Positions 50,967 to 59,374 are shown, numbered from the stretch's first letter. The stretch: DNA of 64,000 bases from Naasia sp. SYSU D00057 (GCF_017916505.1 NZ_JAFMSZ010000001.1:310001-374000), one strand, 5' to 3'. A program made the numbers and translations. The notes: a model not told the origin generated them from the letters alone.

Positions 50967-51341
50967 ATGATCGACTTCGCCAACGGATCCGTCTTCAAGC
51001 TCGGGCAGTGCAGCCCCCAGGAGGTGCAGGGCACCTTGGAGCCGATCCTGCTCGAGGGCGAGGAGATCTTCGTCGCGACGAAGGCGGTCCGCGACTTCGT
51101 GGTCTTCACGAACAAGCGGATCATCGCCGTCAACGTGCAGGGGATGTCCGGCAGGAAGAAGGACTTCACCACGCTGCCGTACTCGAAGATCCAGGCGTTC
51201 TCGATCGAGACGGCCGGCACCTTCGACCTCGACGCCGAGCTCGAGATGTGGTTCAGCGGCCTGGGCAAGGTCCGCCTCGAGTTCAAGGGCGGGTTCGACA
51301 TCAAGTACCTGAACCGCCTGCTCGCGCACTACATCCTGTAG
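50967..51341 (+). CDS. Bacterial PH-domain protein
   Basis: This 124-residue protein matches the bacterial pleckstrin-homology family (YvbH/PH_1-like): GTLEPILLEGEEIFVATKAVRDFVVFTNKRIIAVNVQGMSGRKKDFTTLPYSKIQAFSIETAG, then FDLDAELEMWFSG and a closing LNRLLAHYIL helix. The family is widespread and forms ring-like oligomers; its role is unclear. A good ribosome-binding site GAAGGAG (50951-50957) supports the ATG. No operon partners. Confidence 0.88.
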   Translation: MIDFANGSVFKLGQCSPQEVQGTLEPILLEGEEIFVATKAVRDFVVFTNKRIIAVNVQGMSGRKKDFTTLPYSKIQAFSIETAGTFDLDAELEMWFSGLGKVRLEFKGGFDIKYLNRLLAHYIL

Positions 51342-51721
51342 TCAGCACGGCCGCGCCGGCCGGCCGACGTCCGGCGCACGGGTCGACCTCGCAGGTACCA
51401 GGGGCTCACTCCGCCCGGAGGCGGCCGAGCTCATCGCTCCATGGCGGAGCCCCTGCTCAGCAGGAGGAATGTCGGTCCAGCAGGCAGAATCGGCCGCGCT
51501 GCTCCTGCTGAAGCCTCTCTGTGCCTGCTGAAGCCCCTCCGTGACCTGCTCGAGCCTGCGCATGGCTGCTGGAGCGGATCCGTCCGGCCTCTGAACCTAG
51601 GCCCCCGGTACTACCCCGCGCCGCAACATCGGCACCCGAGGCCGACGCTCTCCCCTCCCGCCTCTCCGTAACTTCGTCGCCGTACTCCAGATCGGAGTGC
51701 AGCCTCGAGAAGGAGCCAGCG
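51342..51721. other. Intergenic stretch with CTGCT-type repeats, 380 bp
   Basis: I see no supported gene. The middle holds three to four degenerate 20-21 nt repeats (51504 onward), and the end carries the ribosome-binding site GAAGGAG of the ABC gene. Confidence 0.5.
51504..51582. repeat. Degenerate 20-21 nt tandem repeat
   Basis: Units begin CCTGCTGAAGCC (51504), CCTGCTGAAGCC (51524), CCTGCTCGAGCC (51545) and CTGCTGGAGC (51566). The first two differ by only a few bases, with later units more diverged. CAGCAGG sequences 40-60 nt upstream could pair with them as RNA. Confidence 0.5.
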
Positions 51722-52645
51722 GTGATCGAAGTCCACCACCTCACGAAGCGATACGGGTCGACGCTGGCCGTCGACGACGTCTCGTTCACCGTCCATCCCG
51801 GGCGGGTCACCGGTTTTCTCGGCCCGAACGGTGCCGGGAAGTCGACCACCATCCGCTCGATCGTCGGCCTCGACCGGCCGACCAGCGGGTTCGCCACCAT
51901 CAACGGCGAGTCCTTCGAAGACGCGGCGGCGCCCCTGCACGAGCTCGGCGTCCTCCTCGACGCGGGCAATCGACACCCCGGCCGCACCGCGCGGGCGCAT
52001 CTCCGCGCCCTCGCCGCGACCCACGGCATCGGCGACCGCCGGGTCGACGAGGTCATGGAACTCACCGGAATCGACTCCGTCGCCGGACGGCGGGCCGGCT
52101 CGTTCTCCCTCGGCATGGGGCAGCGCCTCGCGATCGCCGGCGCTCTGCTCGGCGACCCGCAGACGCTCATCCTCGACGAGCCGATCAACGGACTCGACCC
52201 GGACGGCGTCATCTGGGTGCGCAACCTCCTCAAGCACCTCGCCGCGGAGGGGCGCACCGTGTTCCTGTCCTCGCACCTGATGAGCGAGATGGCCGTGACC
52301 GCGGACCACCTCATCGTCATCGGCCGCGGGCGGATCCTCGCCGACGCTCCCCTGCAGGACGTCCTCGCACGCGTCGAGCAGAGCACCGTCGTCGTCCGGA
52401 CCCCGGAAGCCACGGCGCTCGCCCACCGGCTCGCCGGCCCCGGCGTCACCGTCACGAGCACCGCGGCCGACCGGCTCGAGGTGCGCGGCCTCGAGGCCGC
52501 CGACGTCGCGGTGTCCGCCATGGCGGGCGGCATCGTGCTGCACGAGCTGACGACCACCACGGCGTCCCTCGAGGACGCCTACCTCGCCATCACCCACGAC
52601 GCCCTCGACTACGCCGCGTCCTCGCTCGAGACGGCCGGCCGATGA
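51722..52645 (+). CDS. ABC-2-type transporter ATPase
   Basis: This 307-residue ATPase has Walker A GPNGAGKST (about 37-45), signature FSLGMGQRL, and Walker B LILDEPINGLDPDG, the DrrA/YhaQ-like pattern of drug or lantibiotic self-resistance exporters. The C-terminal 90 residues are the usual accessory region. It overlaps the permease gene by 4 nt, and a two-component system follows directly, as in antimicrobial-peptide-sensing export modules. GTG at 51722 follows GAAGGAG. Confidence 0.88.
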   Translation: MIEVHHLTKRYGSTLAVDDVSFTVHPGRVTGFLGPNGAGKSTTIRSIVGLDRPTSGFATINGESFEDAAAPLHELGVLLDAGNRHPGRTARAHLRALAATHGIGDRRVDEVMELTGIDSVAGRRAGSFSLGMGQRLAIAGALLGDPQTLILDEPINGLDPDGVIWVRNLLKHLAAEGRTVFLSSHLMSEMAVTADHLIVIGRGRILADAPLQDVLARVEQSTVVVRTPEATALAHRLAGPGVTVTSTAADRLEVRGLEAADVAVSAMAGGIVLHELTTTTASLEDAYLAITHDALDYAASSLETAGR

Positions 52646-53553
52646 CCGCCGCAGCCTCTCCGACCCACCCCGAACCGATCACGAACCAGAAAGCACGGAC
52701 CAGTCCCATGACCGCCCTCTCCCCCGCCCTCACCAAGGCGGGCTCCACATCCCCGACACCGCGGGTCACGTTCCGCGGCGTGCTCCGCTCCGAGTGGATC
52801 AAGCTCCGCAGCCTCCGCTCCTCGGTATGGGCCGCCGTGCTCGCGGTCGCCTCGACCGCCATGTTTACCGGGCTGATCGTGCTCGGCTTCCTCATCGCAC
52901 CCACGAGCGGGGAGGACCCGGCCGAGATCATCGCCGCCACCTTCGGGGCCCGCCCCGCGATCGGCGTGCTCGGCTTCGTGATCCTCATCGCCCAGTCGAT
53001 CGTCGCCGTCCTCGGCGTGCTCGTCGTGAGCACCGAGCGCGGATCCGGCCTGCTGGCCGTCACCGCGACCGCGGTGCCGCGTCGGACCCCGATCCTCGCG
53101 GCGAAGCTCATCGTCAGCGCGACCGCCGGATTCGTGCTCGGACTCGTCACGAGCGCCATCTCCTACCTGTTCCTCCAGCCGGCGCTCGCCGCGCTCGGCA
53201 TGGAAGCCTGGCGACTCGACGCGCCCACCGTGCAGGCACTGATCGGCGGCGCGGTCTACCTCGCGCTGATCGCCGTGTTCGGCACGGCGCTCGGCTCCCT
53301 GTTCCGCAGCACCGCGGCCGGTCTGGGTCTCGTGCTCGGCATCGTCCTGGCCGCCCCCGTCCTGCTGCCGATCATCCCCGTAATCGGCGGGACCTTGGCC
53401 CGGATCCTGCCGACCTCCGTCGGTATGCTCCTGTTCCAGCCGTTCGACGAGGTGGGCTGGACGACCGTCCTCACCGGCCTCGCGATCCTGCTGGCCGAGG
53501 TGGCGGCCGCCGCCGTCGTGGCCGGTGTGCTCTGGAAGAGACGGGACGTCTAG
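52642..53553 (+). CDS. ABC-2-type transporter permease
   Basis: This 303-residue protein has a soluble N-terminal segment (about 50 residues) with VLRSEWIKLRSLRSSVW, the common start of ABC-2 permeases, then about six transmembrane helices. The next gene starts at the last base of its stop codon (TAGTG). With the upstream ATPase it forms an exporter or resistance complex. An internal ATG after 22 residues could be the real start, since the first residues look non-conserved. Confidence 0.82.
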   Translation: MTAAASPTHPEPITNQKARTSPMTALSPALTKAGSTSPTPRVTFRGVLRSEWIKLRSLRSSVWAAVLAVASTAMFTGLIVLGFLIAPTSGEDPAEIIAATFGARPAIGVLGFVILIAQSIVAVLGVLVVSTERGSGLLAVTATAVPRRTPILAAKLIVSATAGFVLGLVTSAISYLFLQPALAALGMEAWRLDAPTVQALIGGAVYLALIAVFGTALGSLFRSTAAGLGLVLGIVLAAPVLLPIIPVIGGTLARILPTSVGMLLFQPFDEVGWTTVLTGLAILLAEVAAAAVVAGVLWKRRDV

Positions 53554-54809
53554 TGACACCTCGGGAGCAGTCCCCGGCGATCGCCCGCGAGGGCGGCGCC
53601 GGGGCTGCCTCGCGCTGGTCGGCCCTCACCCGGCGGATCACGGACGCCTCCCCCTGGCTCGTCGACGGGCTGATCGGCGGGCTCTTCGCCCTCGCCTTCG
53701 GCACGATCCGGACCGTGCAGGTGATCGAGGGTGTGCCCGACATCACGCCGCTGCACATCGTCACCGCCGTGCTCACCGGCGTCGCCCTGCTGTTCCGCCG
53801 CTACCGGCCCCTCACCGTGCTCGCCGCGGTCACCCTCCTCGTCGCGATCGTCACCTTCTCGGTCGACGCCAACAACGACCTCCTCGCCATCCCGATCGCG
53901 CTCTACGCGGTCGCCGCCTACCGGTCCGCGAAGCTCGCCTGGGCGGGCGGAGCGGCAGCCCTCGTCGTCGTCGTCCTCGGGATGCTGCTGCACCGGGAGG
54001 AGCTGCCGGAGCGTCTCGCCGGCTCCGACGTCGCCTACCTCCTGCTCGTGATGGCCGTCACCTGCATCGCGGCGATCCTCCTCGGCATGGTCGTCACCTC
54101 GCGCCGGCAGCGGCTTCAGGCGCTGATGGACCGGGCCGACCAGCTCGCGCGAGAGCGCGACAGCCAGGCCACCATCGCCACTCTCGCCGAGCGCGGCCGC
54201 ATCGCCCGCGAGATGCACGACGTCGTCGCGCACAGCGTCTCCGTGATGGTCGCCCTCGCCGACGGTGCCGCATCCGCCATCGATCGCGATCCCGCCGCGT
54301 CGAAGCGCGTGCTCGAGGAGCTCTCGAGCACCGGCCGCGCCGCCCTCGACGACATGCGACGCCTGCTCAGCGTCCTCGGCGACGGGGACGGCTCCCTCCG
54401 CCCGGCCCCCGGCCAGGGCGACCTCGAGGAGCTCGCGCAGCGCTTCCGGTCGGCCGGGCTGCCCGTGCGGCTGACGATCAGCGGCGCGCCGATGGAGGAC
54501 GGCACCCTTGCGCTTTCCGTCTACCGGATCGTGCAGGAATCCCTCACCAACGCCCTCCGCTACGCCGACTCACCCACCAGGGTGGACGCCGTGGTCGCCT
54601 GCCAGCCCGACCTCGTCGCCGTCACCGTGTCGGACGACGGACGCGGCGAACCGGCCGAGAGCGTCGGGTCCGCGCGCGGCCTCATCGGCATGCAGGAGCG
54701 CGCCGCCGTGCACGGAGGCACCGTGCAGAGCGGACCGGGCCCGAACGGCGGCTGGACGGTGCGCGCCCTCCTCCCCCGCGATCGGGAGGAGGCACGGACG
54801 GATGCCTGA
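53553..54809 (+). CDS. Sensor histidine kinase (NarL/LytS-like HisKA_3 family)
   Basis: This 418-residue kinase starts at a GTG that shares one base with the permease stop. The N-terminal half holds about five transmembrane helices with no large extracellular domain. The HisKA_3 dimerisation motif GRIAREMHDVVAHSVSVMV has phosphoacceptor H222, and the HATPase domain shows IVQESLTNALRYA (N-box) and VSDDGRG, GLIGMQERAAVHGG. Membrane-embedded sensors like this often respond to membrane stress or to the transport status of a linked ABC transporter. It overlaps its response regulator by 8 nt. Confidence 0.88.
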   Translation: MTPREQSPAIAREGGAGAASRWSALTRRITDASPWLVDGLIGGLFALAFGTIRTVQVIEGVPDITPLHIVTAVLTGVALLFRRYRPLTVLAAVTLLVAIVTFSVDANNDLLAIPIALYAVAAYRSAKLAWAGGAAALVVVVLGMLLHREELPERLAGSDVAYLLLVMAVTCIAAILLGMVVTSRRQRLQALMDRADQLARERDSQATIATLAERGRIAREMHDVVAHSVSVMVALADGAASAIDRDPAASKRVLEELSSTGRAALDDMRRLLSVLGDGDGSLRPAPGQGDLEELAQRFRSAGLPVRLTISGAPMEDGTLALSVYRIVQESLTNALRYADSPTRVDAVVACQPDLVAVTVSDDGRGEPAESVGSARGLIGMQERAAVHGGTVQSGPGPNGGWTVRALLPRDREEARTDA

Positions 54810-55539
54810 GGAAGCCGCGCCGGGCGAGCTCCGGGTGCTGCTGGTCGACGACCAGGAGCTCATCCGGCTCGGCTTCCGCATGGTGCTCGACGGCGCCGAC
54901 GGCATCACGGTCGTGGGCGAGGCCGAGGACGGGGCGGTCGCCATCCGCCGCGTCGACGAGCTGCGGCCCGACGTCGTCGTCATGGATGTCCGGATGCCCG
55001 CCGTCGACGGCATCGCCGCCACCGGCGCCATCGTGGAGCGGCACCCCGGCACGAGGGTGCTCATCCTCACCACCTACGACCTCGACGAGTACGCGTTCGC
55101 CGCCCTCCGCGCCGGGGCGAGCGGCTTCCTGCTCAAGCACGCGCGACCGCCCGAGCTGATCGCCGCCATCCGCACCGTCGCCTCCGGTGACGCCATCGTC
55201 GAGCCCCGCATCACCCGGCGGCTGCTCGACCTCTTCGCCGACCGGATCCCCGACTCGGCCGACGAGGCCGCGACCGGCAGGGCGCCGACCGACGGCGCCG
55301 GCACGAAGCCGGGGGCCGACGATCCCCGCCTCGCAGTGCTCACCGGGCGGGAGAAGGAGGTGTTCCGCGCCATCGCGCGCGGCCTCACCAACACCGAGAT
55401 AGCCCGCACCCTCTACCTGTCCGAGTCGACGGTGAAGACCCACGTCGGCCGCATCCTGCTCAAGCTCGACCTGCGCGATCGGGTGCACGCCGTCGTCCTC
55501 GGCTACGAGACGGGGCTCGTCGTGCCCGGCGAGGGGTGA
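54802..55539 (+). CDS. NarL/LuxR-family response regulator
   Basis: This 245-residue response regulator pairs with the preceding kinase. The receiver has D16/D17, phosphoacceptor D62 (VVVMDVRMP), ILTTYD and GFLLKHA with the conserved Lys. A longer-than-usual linker (ADRIPDSADEAATGRAPTDGAGTKPG) precedes the LuxR helix-turn-helix LTGREKEVFRAIARGLTNTEIARTLYLSESTVKTHVGRILLKL. The four-gene ABC/two-component operon is likely under its control. Confidence 0.9.
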   Translation: MPEEAAPGELRVLLVDDQELIRLGFRMVLDGADGITVVGEAEDGAVAIRRVDELRPDVVVMDVRMPAVDGIAATGAIVERHPGTRVLILTTYDLDEYAFAALRAGASGFLLKHARPPELIAAIRTVASGDAIVEPRITRRLLDLFADRIPDSADEAATGRAPTDGAGTKPGADDPRLAVLTGREKEVFRAIARGLTNTEIARTLYLSESTVKTHVGRILLKLDLRDRVHAVVLGYETGLVVPGEG

Positions 55540-55611
55540 CTTCGGCGGCATAACGGGCGACGCGCCCGGGGAAGCCTTGGAGCGGCGCCGTCCCCGGTGC
55601 CACAGTGAGGC

Positions 55612-55983
55612 ATGGAGCTCACCAACGAAGACGTCGCACGTGCCATCTCCAGCCACCACTTCGAGACGGCGATCCCCCGCCTCGCCGACGACATCGTCTG
55701 GACCCTCGTCGGCGAGGAGCCGCTGCGGGGCAAGGACGCGGTCCTCGCCCTGCTCGAGGCGACCGAGGCGGAGCTCGCCGCGACCTCGACCGACTTCGAG
55801 CGGTTCCGGTCGATCCCGGCCGGCGACACGGTGATCATCGACAGCGTCGCCCACTACGTCGACTCGACCGGCGACGCCTCGACGGTCGCCTCGTGCGACA
55901 TCTACGAGTTCACCGAGGGGCTCGTCCGCGAGATCCGCTCGTACAACATCGAGCTGCCCTCGGCGAGCGACGCCCGGGTCTGA
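55612..55983 (+). CDS. SnoaL/NTF2-like protein
   Basis: This 123-residue protein has the compact alpha-beta cone fold pattern of SnoaL-like/NTF2 proteins: an N-terminal helix (TNEDVARAISSHHFETAIPRLADDIVWTLVG), then GKDAVLALLEA, and strands ending DIYEFTEGLVREIRSYNIEL. Such proteins include ester-bond isomerases, dehydratases and non-catalytic scaffolds; the reaction is not evident here. It stands alone with a 72-nt upstream gap. Confidence 0.75.
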   Translation: MELTNEDVARAISSHHFETAIPRLADDIVWTLVGEEPLRGKDAVLALLEATEAELAATSTDFERFRSIPAGDTVIIDSVAHYVDSTGDASTVASCDIYEFTEGLVREIRSYNIELPSASDARV

Positions 55984-56027
55984 GCAGGACCTGCCCTCGG
56001 CCGCCCACCCGGTGACGGCGGTTTCGG

Positions 56028-56044
56028 GGCGCCCTCGCGGCGCC
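56028..56044. terminator. Candidate hairpin between converging genes
   Basis: GGCGCC (56028-56033) repeats at 56039-56044 around a 5-nt loop, between converging stops at 55983 and 56117. Both arms are self-complementary, so the stem is short and its role is uncertain. Confidence 0.35.
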
Positions 56045-56116
56045 GGCGTTCGCGCCTTCGAGCGTCCGGGAGCTCCGGCGACACCGAGGGAGCGGTGCCG
56101 CCGGAACGCCCGATCC

Positions 56117-56944
56117 TCAGGCCGCCGAGGTCAGCGCGTCGCGCGCCGGCGCCTGGTCGGCGAAGCGCGGCGCCTCGTGCGGACCCAGGAAGTGCGTCCG
56201 CAGCACGCGCCGCCACTTGTTCGACGGCAGGTGCGGGTTGAGCGCGGCGAGCCCGACGCAGTACTTCGAGATCGAGTCCGGACGATGGCCGTGCCGCCAG
56301 AGCAGCCGGTCCACGATCGTCGGACCACCCGCCGACTTCGACTCCACGACGGCGAGGTGCGGCAGGACGAGCCGGTGCGCGTCGTCCATCTTCAGCTCGA
56401 GGCCCAGGTCGATCGTCGCGCGGGCGCCGGATGACGGGATGTAGAGCGTGCTGCGCCGGTAGCCGGTGATCAGCTTCGGGATCAGCGGCGTCTCGCGGAG
56501 GTCGGCGACGCCGGTGAGCGCCATCGTCTCGTCCACGTACTCGCGGCCCTCCTCGGTGATGACGTCGCGGTCGTCGAGGCCGTACTCGATGCGGTCCTTC
56601 ACCGTCGTGCTGCGGCCGCCGGCCGTCTTCACCTCGAGGAAGCAGGCTCCGGTGTCGAGATACGCACGGGTGCGGATCTTGAACCGGCGGCGGCGCTTCC
56701 GCGCTGCGCTCAGGTAGCTGGTGAGCTCCGGGGTGTCGAAGTAGACGGACTCGTAGAGCGAGTCGCGGGCGCCGCCGAAGTCGAGGACGCGGCAGTCGTC
56801 CCCGAGGTCGGCGAGCACCGTGTCCAGCGACGCGACCGGCACGAGGTACTTCCGGTCGACGCGGGTCTGCAGCGCGGCGACCGCGTTGAGCTCGTCCAGG
56901 GAGATCGGCTCCATCTGCTGGAGCCGGGACGCCGGGGAGGACAT
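56117..56944 (-). CDS. VTC-domain (polyphosphate polymerase-like) protein
   Basis: This 275-residue protein has the VTC catalytic tunnel-fold pattern: TRVDRKYLVPVA (basic K/R strand), SVYFDTPEL, RRRFKIRTRAYL, CFLEVKTA, and IPKLITGYRRSTLY, with VVESKSAGG near the end. The VTC family of yeast polymerises phosphate from ATP on the inner side of a membrane channel. Bacterial members are usually next to a DUF4956 membrane gene, as here: the DUF4956 gene shares one base with this ATG. Polyphosphate synthesis is inferred, not shown. Confidence 0.85.
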   Translation of the reverse strand: MSSPASRLQQMEPISLDELNAVAALQTRVDRKYLVPVASLDTVLADLGDDCRVLDFGGARDSLYESVYFDTPELTSYLSAARKRRRRFKIRTRAYLDTGACFLEVKTAGGRSTTVKDRIEYGLDDRDVITEEGREYVDETMALTGVADLRETPLIPKLITGYRRSTLYIPSSGARATIDLGLELKMDDAHRLVLPHLAVVESKSAGGPTIVDRLLWRHGHRPDSISKYCVGLAALNPHLPSNKWRRVLRTHFLGPHEAPRFADQAPARDALTSAA

Positions 56945-57555
56945 CAGTGCGTCACCGGGACGACGGCGGGGTCGCGGGTGTCGGCGGCACCGGCCCGCGT
57001 CGCGGAGCCCCGGGGCAGCTGGTAGCGGACCTCGACTGCCGTGGTGTCGTTGACGAGGTCGAGTTGGCGGACCTGCACCGAGTGCACCTTCGCGACGAGC
57101 ATCCGCTCGAGTTCGGCGACCAGCTCGCGCTCGTCGGAGATCGCCCGGTCCAGCACGACGACCTGCTCGCGGTCGCGGCGGAACAGCTTCGGGTGGTCGC
57201 CGATGTAGATCGCGAGGATCACGAGCACCATGAGGACGAGCGGAAGCACGTCGACGGTGTCGTTGAGCCCGGCGATGAGGCCGAGGGCGAGAGAGCCGAA
57301 GAAGTACGCCACCTCGTGCTGCGAGATCTCGTAGGACCGGAGTCGGATGATCGACAGCACGCCCATCAGGCCGAGGCCGAGACCCAGGCCGATGCCAGCC
57401 GCCGACGCGAGCATCTCCGTGACGGCGAGGACGCCGATGTTCACCGTGAGGAATGCCGCGACGAGGTCACGCCGGCGATGGCGCGGGTGGTAGATGCCGA
57501 AGCTGAGGAGGGTGATCGCCACGATGTCGAGGCCGATCAGGGCATACTGGGGCAC
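56944..57555 (-). CDS. DUF4956 membrane protein
   Basis: This 203-residue protein has about four hydrophobic helices: VPQYALIGLDIVAITLLSFGIY, VAAFLTVNIGVLAVTEM, GIGLGLGLGLMGVLSIIRLRSYEISQHEVAYFFGSLALGLIAG and VLPLVLMVLVILAIYI. The ISQHEVAYFF stretch and cytoplasmic C-terminal domain are typical of DUF4956. The GTG start at 57555 follows CAGGAG by 6 nt; longer frames begin in the promoter region. It is coupled to the VTC gene and may form its membrane partner. Confidence 0.8.
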   Translation of the reverse strand: MPQYALIGLDIVAITLLSFGIYHPRHRRRDLVAAFLTVNIGVLAVTEMLASAAGIGLGLGLGLMGVLSIIRLRSYEISQHEVAYFFGSLALGLIAGLNDTVDVLPLVLMVLVILAIYIGDHPKLFRRDREQVVVLDRAISDERELVAELERMLVAKVHSVQVRQLDLVNDTTAVEVRYQLPRGSATRAGAADTRDPAVVPVTH

Positions 57556-57580
57556 AAGGAACTCCTGGGTAGGGAGAGCC

Positions 57581-57616
57581 AGGTCGGGTTGCCTGGAAAC
57601 GTAGGTCGGGTACCTG
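57581..57616. repeat. Direct repeat upstream of the DUF4956 gene
   Basis: AGGTCGGGTTGCCTG (57581-57595) and AGGTCGGGTACCTG (57603-57616) are near-identical, 22 nt apart. They lie 26-61 nt before the GTG, where a regulator could bind as a tandem site. Confidence 0.4.
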
Positions 57617-57796
57617 AGAATCATGATGCCCGGGGAACACTCAGCAATGCCATACCGAATTCATCGAAAACGGGAGAAAAGTCCGTTCATTCGTCACTTT
57701 CCGTTCACTTCGCGGTGAGCCGGAAACGGTTCGGGGCGGAATTCCCTCAACACAAGAGGCCCGCGGCCCTCGTGGCGCGGCTCGCTCGCTGGTATC

Positions 57797-58168
57797 TCAG
57801 GCAGCGCGGCGGGCGCGCACCCGGTTGATCAGCAGCGCGAGGGCGCGCCAGCCGAGGAGGAAGGCCGCGAGGACGAGCGCGGTCACGATCACGAAGGACA
57901 GCGCCACGCCCTGGCCGGTGAGCGCGCGCAGCAGCATCCCGAGGACCAGCGTGGACGCCCACACGATGAGGCCGGAGGGCACGATCCGGATCGGGTCCCG
58001 GCCCGCGCGGAGCAGCCATCCCGACTGCAGGCCGACGAGGAACGGCAGCAGCGTGAGGAAGAAGCCCGCAGGGCCCTCGCCGTGGCTGGCTCGGCCGATC
58101 GCGACGAAGGCGAGCAGCAGGAGGAGGTCGATCGCCCAGGCGAGCACCGGGCGGAGGCGGGAAGGCAC
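57797..58168 (-). CDS. DUF3054 membrane protein
   Basis: This 123-residue protein with four hydrophobic helices fits DUF3054: MPSRLRPVLAWAIDLLLLLAFVAIGRASH, FFLTLLPFLVGLQSGWLL, GLIVWASTLVLGMLLRAL and VIVTALVLAAFLLGWRALALL. The R near the start and the G/S-H motif after the first helix are family marks. Function unknown. It stands alone, with a tandem-repeat block 40 nt upstream. Confidence 0.85.
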   Translation of the reverse strand: MPSRLRPVLAWAIDLLLLLAFVAIGRASHGEGPAGFFLTLLPFLVGLQSGWLLRAGRDPIRIVPSGLIVWASTLVLGMLLRALTGQGVALSFVIVTALVLAAFLLGWRALALLINRVRARRAA

Positions 58169-58207
58169 GCGTCCACGCTAGTTCGAGCGGACGGTGCGTG
58201 ATCTCGG

Positions 58208-58279
58208 GACGGCGCCTGCGGCACCTCCTCGATCACCGGGGTGGACGGCGCCTGCGGCGCCTCCTCGGGCACCGGGGTC
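58208..58279. repeat. Two tandem copies of a 36-nt repeat
   Basis: GACGGCGCCTGCGGC begins both units (58208-58243 and 58244-58279), which match at 32 of 36 positions. They lie between two leftward genes. In one minus-strand frame they spell a 12-residue PEEAPQAPSTPV-type repeat, but that frame is not part of either gene. Confidence 0.6.
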
Positions 58280-58281
58280 CG

Positions 58282-58656
58282 TCAGGGGAGGTCGGGCTCC
58301 TTCGGCTCCCAGAGCTGGATCTGGTTGCCCTCCGGGTCGGTGAGCGAGGCGAAGCGGCCGTTCGGGTACTCCTCCGGGTCGAGCTGCACCGGAATCCCCG
58401 CCGACTCGAGCTGCGAGCGCATCGCGTCGAGGTCGCCGACGCGGAAGTTGATGAACAGCTGCGAGCCGGGCGCGAAGAGGGCCGCGTCGTCCGTCATCGG
58501 CGCGAAGATCGTCGGGCCGCCCGTCTGCTCCCAGGGCGGGTCGGCGTAGCTCTGCGGCGGCGGGAGGACGCCGAGGTGGGCGGAGTACCAGCGGCTGAGC
58601 GCGTCGGGGTCCTTCGCGCGGAAGAACACTCCCCCGATGCCGGTGACCTTCTCCAT
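58282..58656 (-). CDS. VOC-superfamily (glyoxalase/bleomycin-resistance-like) protein
   Basis: This 124-residue protein has two beta-alpha-beta-beta-beta modules: GIGGVFFRAKDPDALSRWYSAHLGV, then FINFRVGDLDAMRSQLESAGI and RFASLTDPEGNQIQLWEP, typical of VOC-fold dioxygenase/glyoxalase proteins. The metal-binding pattern is partial: E in IQLWEP is present, and the first histidine is not obvious. Substrate unknown. The start ATG has GGAGGAGGT-like spacing upstream. Confidence 0.85.
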   Translation of the reverse strand: MEKVTGIGGVFFRAKDPDALSRWYSAHLGVLPPPQSYADPPWEQTGGPTIFAPMTDDAALFAPGSQLFINFRVGDLDAMRSQLESAGIPVQLDPEEYPNGRFASLTDPEGNQIQLWEPKEPDLP

Positions 58657-58721
58657 CGCACCTCCTCCGCGGAGGCTACTCCCGGCCTCGGACAACCGGA
58701 AGCGGCCGGACGCGCCGAGCG

Positions 58722-59222
58722 TCAGCGGCGCGGCAGCAGGATGCCCGCGACGAGCAGCGCGGCGCCGAACAGGGCCGGCACGAAGCCGAGCGCCTGCCCG
58801 GGCAGGAACGAGACGAGGGTCGGGAAGACGTACGCGACTCCGAGCAGCATCGCGATGACCAGAGCGATCGCACCGCCGCCCTTGCGGCGGCCGGACACCA
58901 TCAGCGCGGCGCCGACCAGACCGCCGAACACGGCGAGGAGGTTGCCGGGCGCGTAGAGCACGTCGACGGCCGCGAAGATCGACAGCACCCGGATCAGCCA
59001 GCCGACTGCGGCGAGCCCGAACGCGATCCGCGTCGGCCCCTCGGTGGTGACCGCGAGGAGGGCGAAGCCCGCCGTCATCGCGGCGTGGAAGAGCAGGTTG
59101 AGGAACCACCCGTCGACCGCGAGGCCGATCACGGGCGAGATGAAGGCGAGCACCAGCAGCGCCCCCGCTCCGGCGAGCAGGTAGCCGCCCACCTGGGTCT
59201 TCGGTGCCTTCGCGCGCGCCAC
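58722..59222 (-). CDS. Hypothetical integral membrane protein
   Basis: This 166-residue protein has about six hydrophobic helices (GGYLLAGAGALLVLAFISPVIGLAV, LLFHAAMTAGFALLAV, FGLAAVGWLIRVLSIFAAVDVL, LLAVFGGLVGAALMV, IALVIAMLLGVAYVF, LGFVPALFGAALLVAGILL). I recognise no family motif. GTG 59222 was chosen because AAGGAG lies 6 nt upstream. It precedes a small REP-like intergenic region. Confidence 0.65.
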   Translation of the reverse strand: MARAKAPKTQVGGYLLAGAGALLVLAFISPVIGLAVDGWFLNLLFHAAMTAGFALLAVTTEGPTRIAFGLAAVGWLIRVLSIFAAVDVLYAPGNLLAVFGGLVGAALMVSGRRKGGGAIALVIAMLLGVAYVFPTLVSFLPGQALGFVPALFGAALLVAGILLPRR

Positions 59223-59274
59223 GGGGGTCTCCTTCACGAGTGGTCTTCCATTCAACCTGGCCGCGGCCTCCATC

Positions 59275-59311
59275 CCGGTGATTGAGCAGCGGACCGGAGG
59301 TCCGCGTCTCG
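59275..59311 (-). repeat. REP-like element, copy 1
   Basis: On the minus strand this reads CGAGACGCGGACC...GGTCCGCTGCTCAATCACCGG, with a perfect GCGGACC/GGTCCGC hairpin. The ends match the element at 59375-59407 in the opposite orientation. Similar elements are common between genes in Microbacteriaceae. Confidence 0.5.
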
Positions 59312-59374
59312 CGACCGCCCGACGTGTCTTAGTGACTGGGAGGCGGCTGGGTCCAACGGTGCAGTGCGTGGTTT

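Noticed and set aside
53553-55539. The two-component system as a partner of the orphan LuxR regulator at 48296
   Set aside because: The kinase already has a coupled response regulator with an 8-nt overlap, so there is no reason to link it to the distant orphan.
57889-58272. Minus-strand frame with PQAPS repeats as a gene
   Set aside because: It overlaps the DUF3054 gene in another frame, becomes Ser/Arg-rich low complexity after the repeat, and has no ribosome-binding site.
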